Shown in pieces: positions 1-9,263 of a stretch of 64,000 bases of DNA. Both the position numbers and the translations under genes were made by a program. This stretch comes from Gordonia jinhuaensis (GTDB lineage Bacteria > Actinomycetota > Actinomycetes > Mycobacteriales > Mycobacteriaceae). Position 1 is the first letter of the stretch, and every line of letters starts with the position of its first letter. The stretch spans positions 24,256 through 88,255 of the forward strand of contig NZ_BMGC01000016.1 in NCBI RefSeq assembly GCF_014639795.1, written 5' to 3'. Below the pieces are notes generated by a model, which saw only the letters and a list, made by a program, of their open reading frames with translations, was not told the origin of the DNA and ran no database searches.

Positions 1-2
1 CG

Positions 3-1859
3 GCGACGGTGTGGTCGGTGATCACGATGTTCGGCAGTGGCGCCCACACCCGCGATGACGACCGCGGCGTGTGGCATGCGCTGTTCGCCGCCGACTCGAT
101 CTACCTCGAGGTCGCCGCCGGGGTGGTGGTGTTCGTGCTGGCCGGGCGCTACTTCGAGGCCAAGGCCACCTCACGTGCCGGCGGGGCGTTGCGCGCGCTG
201 GCCGCGCTGAGCGCCAAGGATGTCGCGGTGCTCTTCCCCGACGGCGGCGAACTACGGATCCCGGTCGCCGAACTCAAGGAAGAGCAGCGCTTCGTCGTGC
301 GGCCTGGCGAAACCGTGGCCGCCGACGGCCTGGTGATCGACGGGCGCGCCGCGATCGACATGTCCACTATGACCGGCGAGTCCACCCCGGTGCAGGTCGA
401 ACCCGGCCAGAAGGTGGTCGGCGGCACCGTGGTGATCGGCGGACGTCTGATCGTGGAAGCGGCCGCAGTGGGCCCCGACACCCAGTTCGCCGCGATGGTG
501 CGACTGGTGGAGGAGGCGCAGGCCGACAAGGCCGGTGCGCAGCGCCTCGCCGACCGCATCGCCGGCATCTTCGTGCCGACGGTGATCGGCCTGTCGTTGA
601 TCACCCTGGTCGCGTGGCTGGCGGCAGGTGAGCCGGTCGGACGCGCAGCAGCGGCAGCACTGGCCGTGCTGATCATCGCCTGCCCGTGCGCGCTCGGGCT
701 GGCCACGCCGATGGCCCTGATGGTGGCCTCCGGACGCGGCGCTCAGCTCGGCATCTTCCTCAAGGGGCACCGGGCGCTGGAAGTGTCGCGACAGATCGAC
801 ACCGTGGTGTTCGACAAGACCGGCACCATCACCACCGGTGAGCTGTCGGTGATCGACATGACGATCGACCCGGCATGCGGTCGCGACCGCGACGAGATCG
901 CCGCGCTGGCCGCGTCTGTCGAATCGTCGTCGGAGCATGCGATCGGCGCGGCACTGGCCCGTGCTGTCCCCGACGCCTCGGTGACCGACGTCGAGGACTT
1001 CACCGCTGTCCCCGGCTGCGGTGTGACCGGGCGCGTCGGCGGGGTCGAGGTGATGGTCGGCAGTCCCCGGTGGGTGGGCGATGCCCGGCAGGTCGACCCG
1101 GCGCTGGTCGCCACGCGCCGCGACGAGCAGCGACGCGGACGCACCGTGGTCTACGTAGCCCTCGAGGGGCGGGTGTGTGCGGCGGTGGTGGTCGCCGACG
1201 CGGTCAAGGACTCCGCGGCCGACGCGATCGCCGAACTGCACCGGCAGGGGTTGCGCACGCTGATGGTGACCGGCGACAACGCTGTGGCCGCGCAGATCAT
1301 CGCCGACGAGGTGGGGATCGGTGAGGTGATCGCCGAAGTGCTGCCCGACGGCAAGGTCGACGTGGTCGCACAGTTGCAGGCGCAGGGATGTGCGGTCGCG
1401 ATGGTCGGCGACGGGATCAACGACGCACCGGCGTTGGCCACCGCCGACCTCGGGCTGGCCATCGGCCGCGGTACCGACGTTGCCATCGGAGCTGCCGACA
1501 TCATCCTCGTCCGACACAGTCTGCACACCGTTCCCGAGGCGCTCGGTCTGGCTCGCGAGACCTGGAAGACCATACGCACCAACATGATCTGGGCCTTCGG
1601 CTACAACGTGGCCGCGATCCCGATCGCAGCCGCCGGGCTGCTCAACCCGTTGATCGCCGGCGCGGCGATGGCGCTGTCGTCGCTGTTCGTGGTGTCGAAC
1701 AGTCTGCGGCTCAAGCGATTCGGTACATCCACCAGGTCGTCGACGGTATCGCGAACGCCTGCATTGCCGGCAGAACTCGATGTGGCACAGGGCGATCCCG
1801 AAGCCGGGCACCACACCCGAGGCGATCGCGCAGATCGCGCTGTGGTGCGGTCGCTGTGA
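3..1859 (+). CDS. Copper-type heavy-metal P1B ATPase (CtpA/CopA-like), 5' end outside window
   Basis: Exports monovalent copper across the cytoplasmic membrane using ATP. The frame is open at the left edge, so the metal-binding N-terminus and first membrane helices lie upstream. Counting from the codon at 9, I see the actuator TGES (122-125), the metal-site CPC motif (225-227), the phosphorylated Asp in DKTGT (269-273), a SEHAIG motif near 309, GDGIND in the hinge (467-472), and the YN and SS residues of the last two helices that are typical of Cu+ pumps. After the usual end (NSLRLKRF, about 570) runs an Arg/Asp-rich tail of about 46 residues that resembles nothing I know. A CopD/CtaG gene and a zinc-finger membrane protein follow nearby, recalling the surroundings of mycobacterial ctpA. 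The family call is firm; the metal is inferred from motifs. Confidence 0.93.
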   Translation, partial: ATVWSVITMFGSGAHTRDDDRGVWHALFAADSIYLEVAAGVVVFVLAGRYFEAKATSRAGGALRALAALSAKDVAVLFPDGGELRIPVAELKEEQRFVVRPGETVAADGLVIDGRAAIDMSTMTGESTPVQVEPGQKVVGGTVVIGGRLIVEAAAVGPDTQFAAMVRLVEEAQADKAGAQRLADRIAGIFVPTVIGLSLITLVAWLAAGEPVGRAAAAALAVLIIACPCALGLATPMALMVASGRGAQLGIFLKGHRALEVSRQIDTVVFDKTGTITTGELSVIDMTIDPACGRDRDEIAALAASVESSSEHAIGAALARAVPDASVTDVEDFTAVPGCGVTGRVGGVEVMVGSPRWVGDARQVDPALVATRRDEQRRGRTVVYVALEGRVCAAVVVADAVKDSAADAIAELHRQGLRTLMVTGDNAVAAQIIADEVGIGEVIAEVLPDGKVDVVAQLQAQGCAVAMVGDGINDAPALATADLGLAIGRGTDVAIGAADIILVRHSLHTVPEALGLARETWKTIRTNMIWAFGYNVAAIPIAAAGLLNPLIAGAAMALSSLFVVSNSLRLKRFGTSTRSSTVSRTPALPAELDVAQGDPEAGHHTRGDRADRAVVRSL

Positions 1860-1903
1860 CACCGCTGCCCGGCGGCGATGCACCCGACGTGCATACTTCC
1901 CCC

Positions 1904-2368
1904 ATGACCACTTCTGCGGTACCACGCCTGCGCCCCCGTCGCACCAGGATCGCATTCGCGTGCGCGGCCGCGGTCATCGCGGCCGGTTCGATCGGAGCGT
2001 GTTCGTCGAGTGATCGCAAGGATGCCTCGGCGGGACGGGAGAGCAACGCGGCAGCCGTTGGCGGACAACTCAATCCGGCTTCTGTCGACCTGATCGCCGA
2101 CCGGGTGGAGAAAGACGGTCTGGCCATGCCCAATCGGCGCAACGTCACCAGCACCGAATGTCCGAAGATCGGGTGTTCGGGCAAGGTGGCCAGCGACACG
2201 GTGAGCATCACCAAATTCCCGACCACCGGCAAGACCGAGATTTATTACAGCAAGACCGATCCGGGCACCGGTTTCCAGATCGGCAACGTGGTGGCCGGGT
2301 TCGCCTCGTCGCTGTCGGACGACCAGCGGCAGTCCTACGAGGGCGCGATCACCCAGGCCTCGCGCTGA
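1904..2368 (+). CDS. Small secreted lipoprotein of unknown function
   Basis: A 154-residue protein that starts with an Arg-rich n-region, a hydrophobic h-region and a lipobox ending GAC (Cys about residue 34), followed by a Ser-rich linker. It is therefore expected to be lipid-anchored on the outer face of the membrane. The mature part has two close Cys residues (in ECPKIGC) and a polar body with no motif I recognise. I chose the ATG at 1904 because the signal peptide begins there; longer in-frame starts would read inside the preceding ATPase gene. No clear ribosome site is visible, and a TATA-like CATACT sits about 13 bases upstream, so a leaderless transcript is possible. It lies between two copper-related genes, but nothing in the sequence shows copper binding. 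Confidence 0.75.
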   Translation: MTTSAVPRLRPRRTRIAFACAAAVIAAGSIGACSSSDRKDASAGRESNAAAVGGQLNPASVDLIADRVEKDGLAMPNRRNVTSTECPKIGCSGKVASDTVSITKFPTTGKTEIYYSKTDPGTGFQIGNVVAGFASSLSDDQRQSYEGAITQASR

Positions 2369-2377
2369 GGTAGGGGC

Positions 2378-2428
2378 CGCCGATCTCCTGGCCCCGACGA
2401 TCTCCTAGCGCCGCCGATGTCCTAGCGC
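2378..2428. repeat. 17-bp tandem repeat, three copies, running over the ctaG stop codon
   Basis: Three units of about 17 bp start at 2378, 2395 and 2412, each a variant of CGCCGATCTCCTAGCGC. They fill the gap between two convergent genes. The third copy contains the TAG stop of the minus-strand CopD/CtaG gene (2422-2424), so the tail duplicated into non-coding sequence. The copies differ at several positions. Confidence 0.7.
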
Positions 2429-4617
2429 CGTGACTTCGACAACTCGTCGAGCATCGCGTTGTAGGCGTCGAGCTCGTCGTCGGCGTACTTGTCGACCCGT
2501 CGATCCGACGAATTCGCCTCGCTACGGTCCGATCTCGCCCACTGCACCGCGAGTGCGAGCACCACGATGAGCAGCGGGACCTCTGATGCGCCCCAGGCGA
2601 TCGCGCCGCCGACGAACTGGTCGTGGCGCTGATCGGTGACCCAGGGGAGTCCGACATAGGTGTAGAAGGTGTGTCCGATGACCGACTGCATCGTCATCGT
2701 GGCGATGCCGAAGAAGGCGTGGAAGGGCATCACCGCCAGCAGCAGACCCAGCCGCGCGAAGTAGGGAAGCCGTTTCGGCCCGGGGTCGAGTCCGATGATC
2801 GCCCAGTAGAACAGGTAGCCGGTGATGAGGAAGTGCACGCTCATCAGCTCGTGGCCCCAGTGGTAGCGGTCCAGGACGTCGAACAGCGGGGTGAAGTACA
2901 CCGCGTAGAGCGACCCGACGAAGATTGCCAGCGCGACCAGCGGGTTGCTGATCACCGCCACGAACCGGGAGTGCACCATCCACACGATCCATTCGCGCGG
3001 CCCGGGCAGCGCCCCGCGTTCGGCGGTCGGGAATGCGCGCAGCCCCAGGGTCACCGGGGCGCCCAGGATCAGCAGAACCGGCACGAACATGTTGAGCACC
3101 ATGTGTTCGGCCATGTGCACCGAGAACATCGCCATCCCGTAGGCGCGGACACCTGAGCTGGTCACGAACAGCAGTGCCGCACAACCCAGCAGCCACGACA
3201 GTGTCCGCCAGCCCGACCAGTTCACCCCGTCGCGGCGCAGGCGTAGCACCCCCACCACGTAGGCCACCGCGAGCACGATCGCACCGAGTCCGAGGAACAG
3301 ATCGAATCGCCAGGTCCCCAGCAGCGTCGACACCGACGGCGGTGAGTCCAGGTGATAGCCGAGGAACACGTCCCAGATGGTGAACTTGTGGGCGAGTAAC
3401 GCCGGTGAGAACCGGGTCTCCATCGCCGCGATCGCAGCCAGGGCCGCGATGCCGGCACCGGCGCCGACGGTGGTCACCACGGTGATCATCCGGCGGCTCG
3501 TGGCGCGGGTGAGTCCGATGGCCGGTGCCGCGGTGGCCACGGCCAGCGCGATCGCCGCGACCACACCCCAGCGGCCGTAGGCGGTGGTGAAGGCGTAGCG
3601 CGCCGGGATCAGCAGAGCGCCCAGCACCGCACCGAACACCAGGGTGAGCACCCCGAGGCCGGTTGCGGTGGCGAAGACGCGGCGGGAGGACTGTCGCAGG
3701 TCGTGGTCGGAGGTGTCGGTCGGCTGGGTCAGTCCGGTGGCGGCCAGCAGTCCGACCAGGGCGGTCAGGGCGACCGAGAACACGATCACCGCGCTGGTGC
3801 CGTAGTCGTGGTTGGGGCCCTGCCCGGCATTGCCGGTCACGGCGAGTGCGAGCACACCCGCGCAGGCGGGGATGAGCAGCACCACATGGCTGGTCCAGCG
3901 CAGCAGCATCCGCGCGCAGACGGCGACCACTGCTGCGCAGCATGCGCTCACCAGCCAGCCCAGTGACTGCTCGGAGGCGTCGATCAGCGGCCACCAGACG
4001 TTCGGGTCGGTGGCCTTCGACAGCGGGACGCCGGCGGCGTTGGCCGCCGAGACCCAGGTCATGAGCAGCGCGACCACCGCCCACGTCGCCCCGGCCCGCT
4101 CGGCGATCCGGTGTGCGCGGTAGACCTGCGGGTCGATCACGTTGTGGTCGTCAGGGCGGGCGCACAGGACCACGTATGCCAGCGCACCGAGTGTGGCGGT
4201 GGCCGTGAGGGCGCCGAGGAAATAGCCGGCGGTGGCCACCATCGAGGTGAACAGCCCGGGGAAGTTGTCGCCGGTCTCGTCGTAGCGGGTGGCGCCCGAC
4301 ACCCCGCAGTAGGCCAGCAGTGCGGCCACACCCGCGATCACCAGTACCGGCAGCCACGTCCGGATGGTCGGGATGCGTCCCTCGTCGTCAGAGTCCTGAA
4401 CAGCGTCGTCGGGGTCCTGAGAGTCCTGAACAGCGTCGTCAGTGTCCTGAACCGCGTCGTCGGAGTCCTGAACTGCCGGGTTCGGCCCGGCGGCGCCGTC
4501 CGATCCAGCCGACTCGGCCGGGCTCGAATCCGCGGCGGTGGGGGTCGTGTCGTCAGCGTCGACGGTGCCGTCGTCGGACACAGTGCTCTCGTCGCGCACC
4601 GCAGGTTCCTCACTCAT
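2422..4617 (-). CDS. CopD-type copper protein fused to CtaG/caa3-type cytochrome oxidase assembly domain
   Basis: A 731-residue polytopic membrane protein. The first 85 or so residues are acidic and low-complexity, built partly from a repeated DDAVQDS unit. The middle carries many hydrophobic helices of the CopD (copper import/resistance) type. The C-terminal third, from about residue 430, is a caa3_CtaG domain with conserved His residues in HMAEHM and later PFHAFFG, which in this family help deliver copper to the cytochrome c oxidase CuB site. The two-domain arrangement matches a known mycobacterial family (Rv0102-like). It converges on the lipoprotein gene and sits between copper ATPases, which supports a role in copper handling. 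Whether it imports copper or only assembles oxidase cannot be told from sequence. Confidence 0.88.
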   Translation of the reverse strand: MSEEPAVRDESTVSDDGTVDADDTTPTAADSSPAESAGSDGAAGPNPAVQDSDDAVQDTDDAVQDSQDPDDAVQDSDDEGRIPTIRTWLPVLVIAGVAALLAYCGVSGATRYDETGDNFPGLFTSMVATAGYFLGALTATATLGALAYVVLCARPDDHNVIDPQVYRAHRIAERAGATWAVVALLMTWVSAANAAGVPLSKATDPNVWWPLIDASEQSLGWLVSACCAAVVAVCARMLLRWTSHVVLLIPACAGVLALAVTGNAGQGPNHDYGTSAVIVFSVALTALVGLLAATGLTQPTDTSDHDLRQSSRRVFATATGLGVLTLVFGAVLGALLIPARYAFTTAYGRWGVVAAIALAVATAAPAIGLTRATSRRMITVVTTVGAGAGIAALAAIAAMETRFSPALLAHKFTIWDVFLGYHLDSPPSVSTLLGTWRFDLFLGLGAIVLAVAYVVGVLRLRRDGVNWSGWRTLSWLLGCAALLFVTSSGVRAYGMAMFSVHMAEHMVLNMFVPVLLILGAPVTLGLRAFPTAERGALPGPREWIVWMVHSRFVAVISNPLVALAIFVGSLYAVYFTPLFDVLDRYHWGHELMSVHFLITGYLFYWAIIGLDPGPKRLPYFARLGLLLAVMPFHAFFGIATMTMQSVIGHTFYTYVGLPWVTDQRHDQFVGGAIAWGASEVPLLIVVLALAVQWARSDRSEANSSDRRVDKYADDELDAYNAMLDELSKSRR
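4393..4476. repeat. In-frame 21-bp coding repeat in the N-terminus of the CopD/CtaG gene
   Basis: Units begin at 4393, 4423, 4444 and (partial) 4465, each a variant of GTCCTGAACAGCGTCGTC, with a 9-bp partial copy at 4414. On the minus strand they encode repeated DDAVQDS-like segments in the acidic cytoplasmic tail. The period is a multiple of three, so the frame is kept. Confidence 0.75.
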
Positions 4618-4666
4618 CGCTACTCACAGGCACTCTCGCCAACGACACGCCCACGATCGGCGTGGG

Positions 4667-5485
4667 TCACGCCGCCGAATCGTCGGTCGGTCGCAGATGC
4701 GTGCGCCTTTTACCAAGCCTTGCATGTGCGGGCACCTCCACGCGGGGCGGGGTCGCGGCACGTTGATCGGGAGCGGTATCGCGTTCGGTGCGCCAGGCGA
4801 GTAATGCGGCCACCGCGCCGATCACCACCGGCAGGTGGCTGGCCACCCGGGCTGCGGTGAGCACACAGGCCACGGCGTCGGCGATCACGAATCCGATCAG
4901 GAACACCGCGAAGGTGCCCGCGATCACGGCCACACCGGGCAGGACCTGTCGCCACAGTGCGGCCACCACCATCGCCGCCGCGAGCGACAGTTGCGCGGCC
5001 ACCGACTCGTGCATCAGGTGCTCGCCGTCCATCGCCGGACTCGCCATCGCGCCGGGATGCCCGTCGACCATGCCGAAGGTCACCCCCGCCAACTGGGTCA
5101 GGGCCACCACGAGCGTGGCCACACCGGCCACGAGGAGTACGGCCGAGGCCCGGTGCGAGGAGATCCAGCCCACCGCGAGGCGTTGCGGGGACGTGTTCTG
5201 CCGCGCGAGCGAGGCGGTCACCAGCGTCCGGTCGGACAGGGCCGGATCGGACAGCGCCGGATCCGACAGGGCGCCGAGGAGATCGTCGGTGAGATCGGGC
5301 ATCGCCGACTCGGCCTCCCGCAGCCGCAGTCGCCGCGAGTGGTTCTGGGCGCGCACATACCAACTGCAGCACTGCGCGCATCCGTCGAGATGTTCGTCGA
5401 CGCGCGCGGCCGGCACCGGCTCACGCTCGCCGTCGATACGCGCGGACAAGGCCTCGCGCGCCACCTCACACTGCATGGCATCCAT
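4667..5485 (-). CDS. Zinc-finger (zf-HC2) anti-sigma-like membrane protein
   Basis: A 272-residue protein. The first 50 residues match the anti-sigma zinc-finger pattern: Cys in MQCEV, then His and CxxC in HLDGCAQC. A soluble linker follows, and then several hydrophobic helices (about 110-240) including an Ala/Val-rich core. Such proteins usually bind an ECF sigma factor in the cytoplasm and release it on an envelope signal; no sigma gene is adjacent. It resembles the mycobacterial protein encoded beside ctpA (Rv0093c). The linker contains a short repeat (ALSDP about three times) from 15-bp DNA units at 5233-5275. Either Met1 or Met4 could be the start. The 281-bp gap to the next gene shows no feature I can defend. 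Confidence 0.75.
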   Translation of the reverse strand: MDAMQCEVAREALSARIDGEREPVPAARVDEHLDGCAQCCSWYVRAQNHSRRLRLREAESAMPDLTDDLLGALSDPALSDPALSDRTLVTASLARQNTSPQRLAVGWISSHRASAVLLVAGVATLVVALTQLAGVTFGMVDGHPGAMASPAMDGEHLMHESVAAQLSLAAAMVVAALWRQVLPGVAVIAGTFAVFLIGFVIADAVACVLTAARVASHLPVVIGAVAALLAWRTERDTAPDQRAATPPRVEVPAHARLGKRRTHLRPTDDSAA

Positions 5486-5766
5486 TGTCGCCTATCAGCC
5501 CCACCCCGCATCAACCCGTCACGTATCGACCTGCCGCTGGCACGGTGTCGTCGCGTGGCCCTCAGCCGGCGAAATACGGGAATCGGGTAATGCGGGCAAC
5601 CCATGTGCCCGAGGGCGCGGTTTCCGTAGCATCGGGACCGGTGCGGCGCTCGCGCCGCGCGGACCCGGAGCCGGCGACCGGATGCAGCACAGCGTCCCCT
5701 CTGCCCACCGAGGCCCCAACGCCGAACGTGTGAACCCCGCATCATGCCAGGGGGGTACCAGGGCAT

Positions 5767-8463
5767 ATGACGAGCACAGACCCCGTACGAGACCGGTGCG
5801 TCACATCCGCGGCGGCGGTCGGAACCGATCCCGAGGTCGAGGTCGACTCCAGGGCTGCCGCACTCGCCTGGATCGCCGACACCTGCTTATCCCTCCGAAC
5901 GCCCAGACTCGTCGGCGCCGAGGTGGAATGGTTCACCGATGATCGCGACGGGCACAGGCCGTCCGTGCCGGCGCTGGCCGCCGCACTCGGTGACGCAGCT
6001 CCGCAGACCATCGCACCGCACTCGCCGCACCGGCCGTTACCCGGCGGTAGCCGCGTCACCGTGGAACCGGGCGGTCAGCTCGAACTGTCCAGCGCACCCG
6101 CATCCGGCGCCGCTGACCTGATCGCCGCCCTGCGCGCCGACGAGCGGCACCTCCGCGACCTCGTGGGTGCGTACGGACTGACCCTGCGCGCGGGAGCACA
6201 CGATCGCAGCCGTCCGGCCGAACGAGTGCTCGATTCGCGGCGGTACGCGTTGATGGCGCAGCACTTCGCGCGGATCGGCCCGCACGGCATCGACATGATG
6301 ACCAACACCGCGGCCGTGCAGGTGAGTATCGACGCTGGCTCCTCGGCCGACCAGGTGCGCCAGCGATGGCGCGCCGCGCACCTCATCGGACCCGCGCTGG
6401 TCGCCGCATTCGCCGACACCTCCGGCACTGACTGGTCTTCGACGCGCTTGCGCGCGTGGGCCAATCTCGACGGACCCCGCACCGGCCTCGACGGCTCCGG
6501 CGTCGGTGCCCACCACGATCCGTTCGTCGACTACCCGAAGTGGGCACTGCAGGCGCCGATGCTGTGTCTGCGCACCCTGGATGCGGGAATGATCGCGCCG
6601 CCGGCCGGAGCGAGCTTCGATGACTGGCTCAGCGGGGGTCTCGACCATCTGGTCGGGCGCCGACCGACCTTCGCCGACCTGCGCTACCACCTCACCACCC
6701 TGTTCCCCATGGTGCGTCCGCAGGGGCATCTGGAGCTGCGGTATCTCGACGCCCCGGCGTCGGGCCGATGGGATGTACCCGTTGCCGTGGTGTGTGCGCT
6801 GTTCGCCGACCCTCAGGTCACGGCACAGGCGTCGGCGATCGGTGCCGCACTCGACGTCGATTGGGTCACCGCTGCCAGGGTCGGCCTCACCGATCCGCTG
6901 ATCGCTTCTGCCGCAGCACAACTGCTCGATCTGGCCACCGCTCCCACCGCCAGCGCGGTGACCCCGTTGCACATCCCACACCGCACGACCTCAGGAGGCG
7001 TCGCAGTGACCACCACCCCAGCCGACCGTTCGGACCCCGAACGCCCAGCCCCTGCTGCGCAGCCATCGGGCAGTGAGACAGAACAGATGCGCACGATGAT
7101 GTTCCACGTGCTCTCGCAGGCGCGGGAGCGCACGCGCGGACTCACCGAGTCGGTCGACGACCGCGACCTCGTCGCGCAGCACTCGCCGATCATGAGTCCG
7201 CTGGTGTGGGATCTCGCGCATATCGGCAACCAGGAGGAGCTGTGGCTGGTCCGCGACGTCGGCGGTCACGACGCGGTGCGCCGTGACATCGACGACCTTT
7301 ACGACGCCTTCAAACACCCGCGCAACACGCGACCGGCGCTGCCGCTGCTGCGCCCCGACGAGGCGCGCTCCTACGTCGACTCGGTACGGGACAAGGCATT
7401 CGACGTACTCGGATCTAGTGCGCTGTCGGGTTCGAGACTCCTCGAGGGAGGCTTTGCCTTCTCGATGATCGCCCAACACGAACAGCAGCATGACGAGACC
7501 ATGCTCGCCACACATCAACTCCGTGCGGGTGAGCGGGTGCTCGCTGATGAGCCGACCCCGTCGGCGTCGGCGACCGACCATCCCCACCTCTCGGCGCATG
7601 AGCGGGACGAGGTGATCGTCCCGGCCGGGCCGTTCACCATGGGAACCTCCACACACCTGTGGGCCCTGGACAACGAGCGCCCCGCCCATCAGGTCGACGT
7701 CGAGGCGTTCGCCATCGACCGCTACCCGGTGACCAACGGCGACTTCCTCGAATTCATGGACGACGGCGGATACGAACGCGCACAACTGTGGACCTCCCGT
7801 GGGTGGCGCCACCGCAGCGAGAACTCCCTGCGTGCACCGAAGTTCTGGGAATACGACTCCGGAATAGGCTGGTACACGAGGATTTTCGGCGAACTGAGCC
7901 CGGTCGAGTACGACCGGCCGGTGGTCCATGTCAGCTGGTTCGAGGCCGACGCCTATGCGCGCTGGGCGGGCCGGCGGCTCCCCACCGAGCCCGAGTGGGA
8001 GAAGGCGGCCTGCTACGACCCCGCGACCGACACCTCCTGGGTGTATCCGTGGGGGGATACCGCGCCGTCGCTGTTCTCGCCGAACTCATTGTGCGAGTAC
8101 GCCAACCTCGGGCAGCGACATCTGCAGCCCGCGGCGGTGGGTGCTTATCCGCGTGGCGCCTCCCCGCTCGGCGTACATCAGATGCTCGGCGACGTGTGGG
8201 AATGGACGTCGTCGGACTTCCTGCCCTATCCGGGATTCGCGGCCTTTCCGTATGCGGAGTATTCCGAGGTCTTCTTCGGCGGGGATTACAAGGTGTTACG
8301 GGGCGGTTCGTTCGGCACGTCGCCCACCGCGATCCGCAACACCTTCCGCAACTGGGATCACCCGATCCGGCGACAGATCTTCTCCGGGTTCCGGTGCGCA
8401 CGAACCGTCCACGACGAACAATCGAGTGCGTCGGTGTACTCCGAACGATCGGAGCGCCCCTGA
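5767..8463 (+). CDS. egtA-egtB: EgtA-EgtB in one reading frame: gamma-glutamylcysteine ligase plus hercynine sulfoxide synthase
   Basis: One uninterrupted 898-codon frame. Residues 1-413 are EgtA, a GCS2-type glutamate-cysteine ligase with VGAEVEWF near 50 and an EPGGQLELS-type motif near 100-108; it makes gamma-glutamylcysteine. Residues 414-898 are EgtB, the iron enzyme that joins hercynine to that product with oxygen. EgtB has a DinB-like helical part with the iron ligands His485, His571 and His575 (HEQQHDE) and then a C-type-lectin/FGE-sulfatase domain from about residue 618. Both halves have roughly the size of the separate mycobacterial enzymes. No stop codon separates them, yet an AGGAGG and GTG lie exactly at the junction (6993-7008), so EgtB may also be made alone. 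Start ATG at 5767 follows a G-rich stretch. egtC begins one base after the stop. Confidence 0.9.
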   Translation: MTSTDPVRDRCVTSAAAVGTDPEVEVDSRAAALAWIADTCLSLRTPRLVGAEVEWFTDDRDGHRPSVPALAAALGDAAPQTIAPHSPHRPLPGGSRVTVEPGGQLELSSAPASGAADLIAALRADERHLRDLVGAYGLTLRAGAHDRSRPAERVLDSRRYALMAQHFARIGPHGIDMMTNTAAVQVSIDAGSSADQVRQRWRAAHLIGPALVAAFADTSGTDWSSTRLRAWANLDGPRTGLDGSGVGAHHDPFVDYPKWALQAPMLCLRTLDAGMIAPPAGASFDDWLSGGLDHLVGRRPTFADLRYHLTTLFPMVRPQGHLELRYLDAPASGRWDVPVAVVCALFADPQVTAQASAIGAALDVDWVTAARVGLTDPLIASAAAQLLDLATAPTASAVTPLHIPHRTTSGGVAVTTTPADRSDPERPAPAAQPSGSETEQMRTMMFHVLSQARERTRGLTESVDDRDLVAQHSPIMSPLVWDLAHIGNQEELWLVRDVGGHDAVRRDIDDLYDAFKHPRNTRPALPLLRPDEARSYVDSVRDKAFDVLGSSALSGSRLLEGGFAFSMIAQHEQQHDETMLATHQLRAGERVLADEPTPSASATDHPHLSAHERDEVIVPAGPFTMGTSTHLWALDNERPAHQVDVEAFAIDRYPVTNGDFLEFMDDGGYERAQLWTSRGWRHRSENSLRAPKFWEYDSGIGWYTRIFGELSPVEYDRPVVHVSWFEADAYARWAGRRLPTEPEWEKAACYDPATDTSWVYPWGDTAPSLFSPNSLCEYANLGQRHLQPAAVGAYPRGASPLGVHQMLGDVWEWTSSDFLPYPGFAAFPYAEYSEVFFGGDYKVLRGGSFGTSPTAIRNTFRNWDHPIRRQIFSGFRCARTVHDEQSSASVYSERSERP
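6993..7008 (+). promoter_or_regulatory. Internal ribosome-binding site and GTG start for EgtB inside the egtA-egtB frame
   Basis: A perfect AGGAGG at 6993-6998 is followed after seven bases by GTG at 7006, in frame with the upstream EgtA part (codon 414). It marks what would be the normal start of egtB. Either translation re-initiates here, giving a free 485-residue EgtB, or the site is a relic of a lost egtA stop codon. Confidence 0.7.
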
Positions 8464-8464
8464 G

Positions 8465-9220
8465 ATGTGCCGCCATCTGGCCTATCTCGGCGCACCGAGA
8501 TCGGTCTCGCATGCGCTCACCGACGGCACACACTCGCTGTTCGAACAATCGTGGGCACCGACGGATATGCGCTGTGACGCGGTCATGAACGCCGACGGGT
8601 GGGGTGTGGCGTGGTGGCCGCAGGCCTCGTCGGCGCATGCCGCCGCCGGACCCGACGCGTACCGCGACGAACACCCCATCTGGTCGGATCCGGCGGTGCG
8701 TCACACGCTGACGCATGTGCGCGCGACCGCGATCGTCGCCGCAGTGCGGTCGGCGACCGTCGGCATGCCGATCTCGGCGCAGGCGTGCGCCCCGTTCACC
8801 GACGACGGCTGGGCGTTCAGTCACAATGGCGTGATCGCCGGCTGGCCGCAGACGTTGGCGCGACTGGCCCCGGATGTGCCGGTCACCGAGTGGATGCGCA
8901 CATCCGCCCCGACGGATTCGGCGACCCTGTGGACCTATGTGCGTCACGAGCTGGCGGCGGGTGCCGACCCGGCGACGCTGCTGAGCCGGGTCGTGACCGA
9001 ACTGTGCGCTCAGGCGCCCGGATCGCGGCTGAATCTGCTGCTGTCCGACGGTGATTCGGTGCTCGCCACCACATGCGGTCATTCACTGTCGGTACGCCAC
9101 GACGCGGACGGCGTGCTCATCGCCTCCGAGCCGACCGATGGCGACCCCCGGTGGCAGCCGATCGACGATCATCATCTCGTGGTGGCCACGAGCGCACGCG
9201 TCGAGATCACGGCGCTGTGA
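8465..9220 (+). CDS. egtC: EgtC, gamma-glutamyl hercynylcysteine sulfoxide hydrolase
   Basis: A 251-residue class II glutamine amidotransferase-fold enzyme. Met1 must be removed to expose the nucleophile Cys2 (MCRHLAYLG), which fixes the start at 8465. It cleaves the glutamate from gamma-glutamyl-hercynylcysteine sulfoxide in ergothioneine synthesis. Further family motifs are NADGWGVAWW, the SHNGVI loop near 120 and a later SDTAT-like segment. It follows the egtA-egtB stop by a single base, so translation is probably coupled. Order and similarity agree with mycobacterial egtC. Confidence 0.92.
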   Translation: MCRHLAYLGAPRSVSHALTDGTHSLFEQSWAPTDMRCDAVMNADGWGVAWWPQASSAHAAAGPDAYRDEHPIWSDPAVRHTLTHVRATAIVAAVRSATVGMPISAQACAPFTDDGWAFSHNGVIAGWPQTLARLAPDVPVTEWMRTSAPTDSATLWTYVRHELAAGADPATLLSRVVTELCAQAPGSRLNLLLSDGDSVLATTCGHSLSVRHDADGVLIASEPTDGDPRWQPIDDHHLVVATSARVEITAL

Positions 9221-9263
9221 TCGACAACATCCACCGCACAACACCACCGGCGAAAGGGTGGAA

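Noticed and set aside
252..1955. A 567-codon minus-strand frame opposite the first ATPase
   Set aside because: High G+C makes long shadow frames. Its product is His/Arg/Gly-rich with no domain, while the plus strand encodes a clear P-type ATPase.
5743..5763. Inverted repeat ATGCC...GGCAT before egtA
   Set aside because: Only five paired bases and a G-rich centre that serves as the ribosome site; not convincing as an operator.
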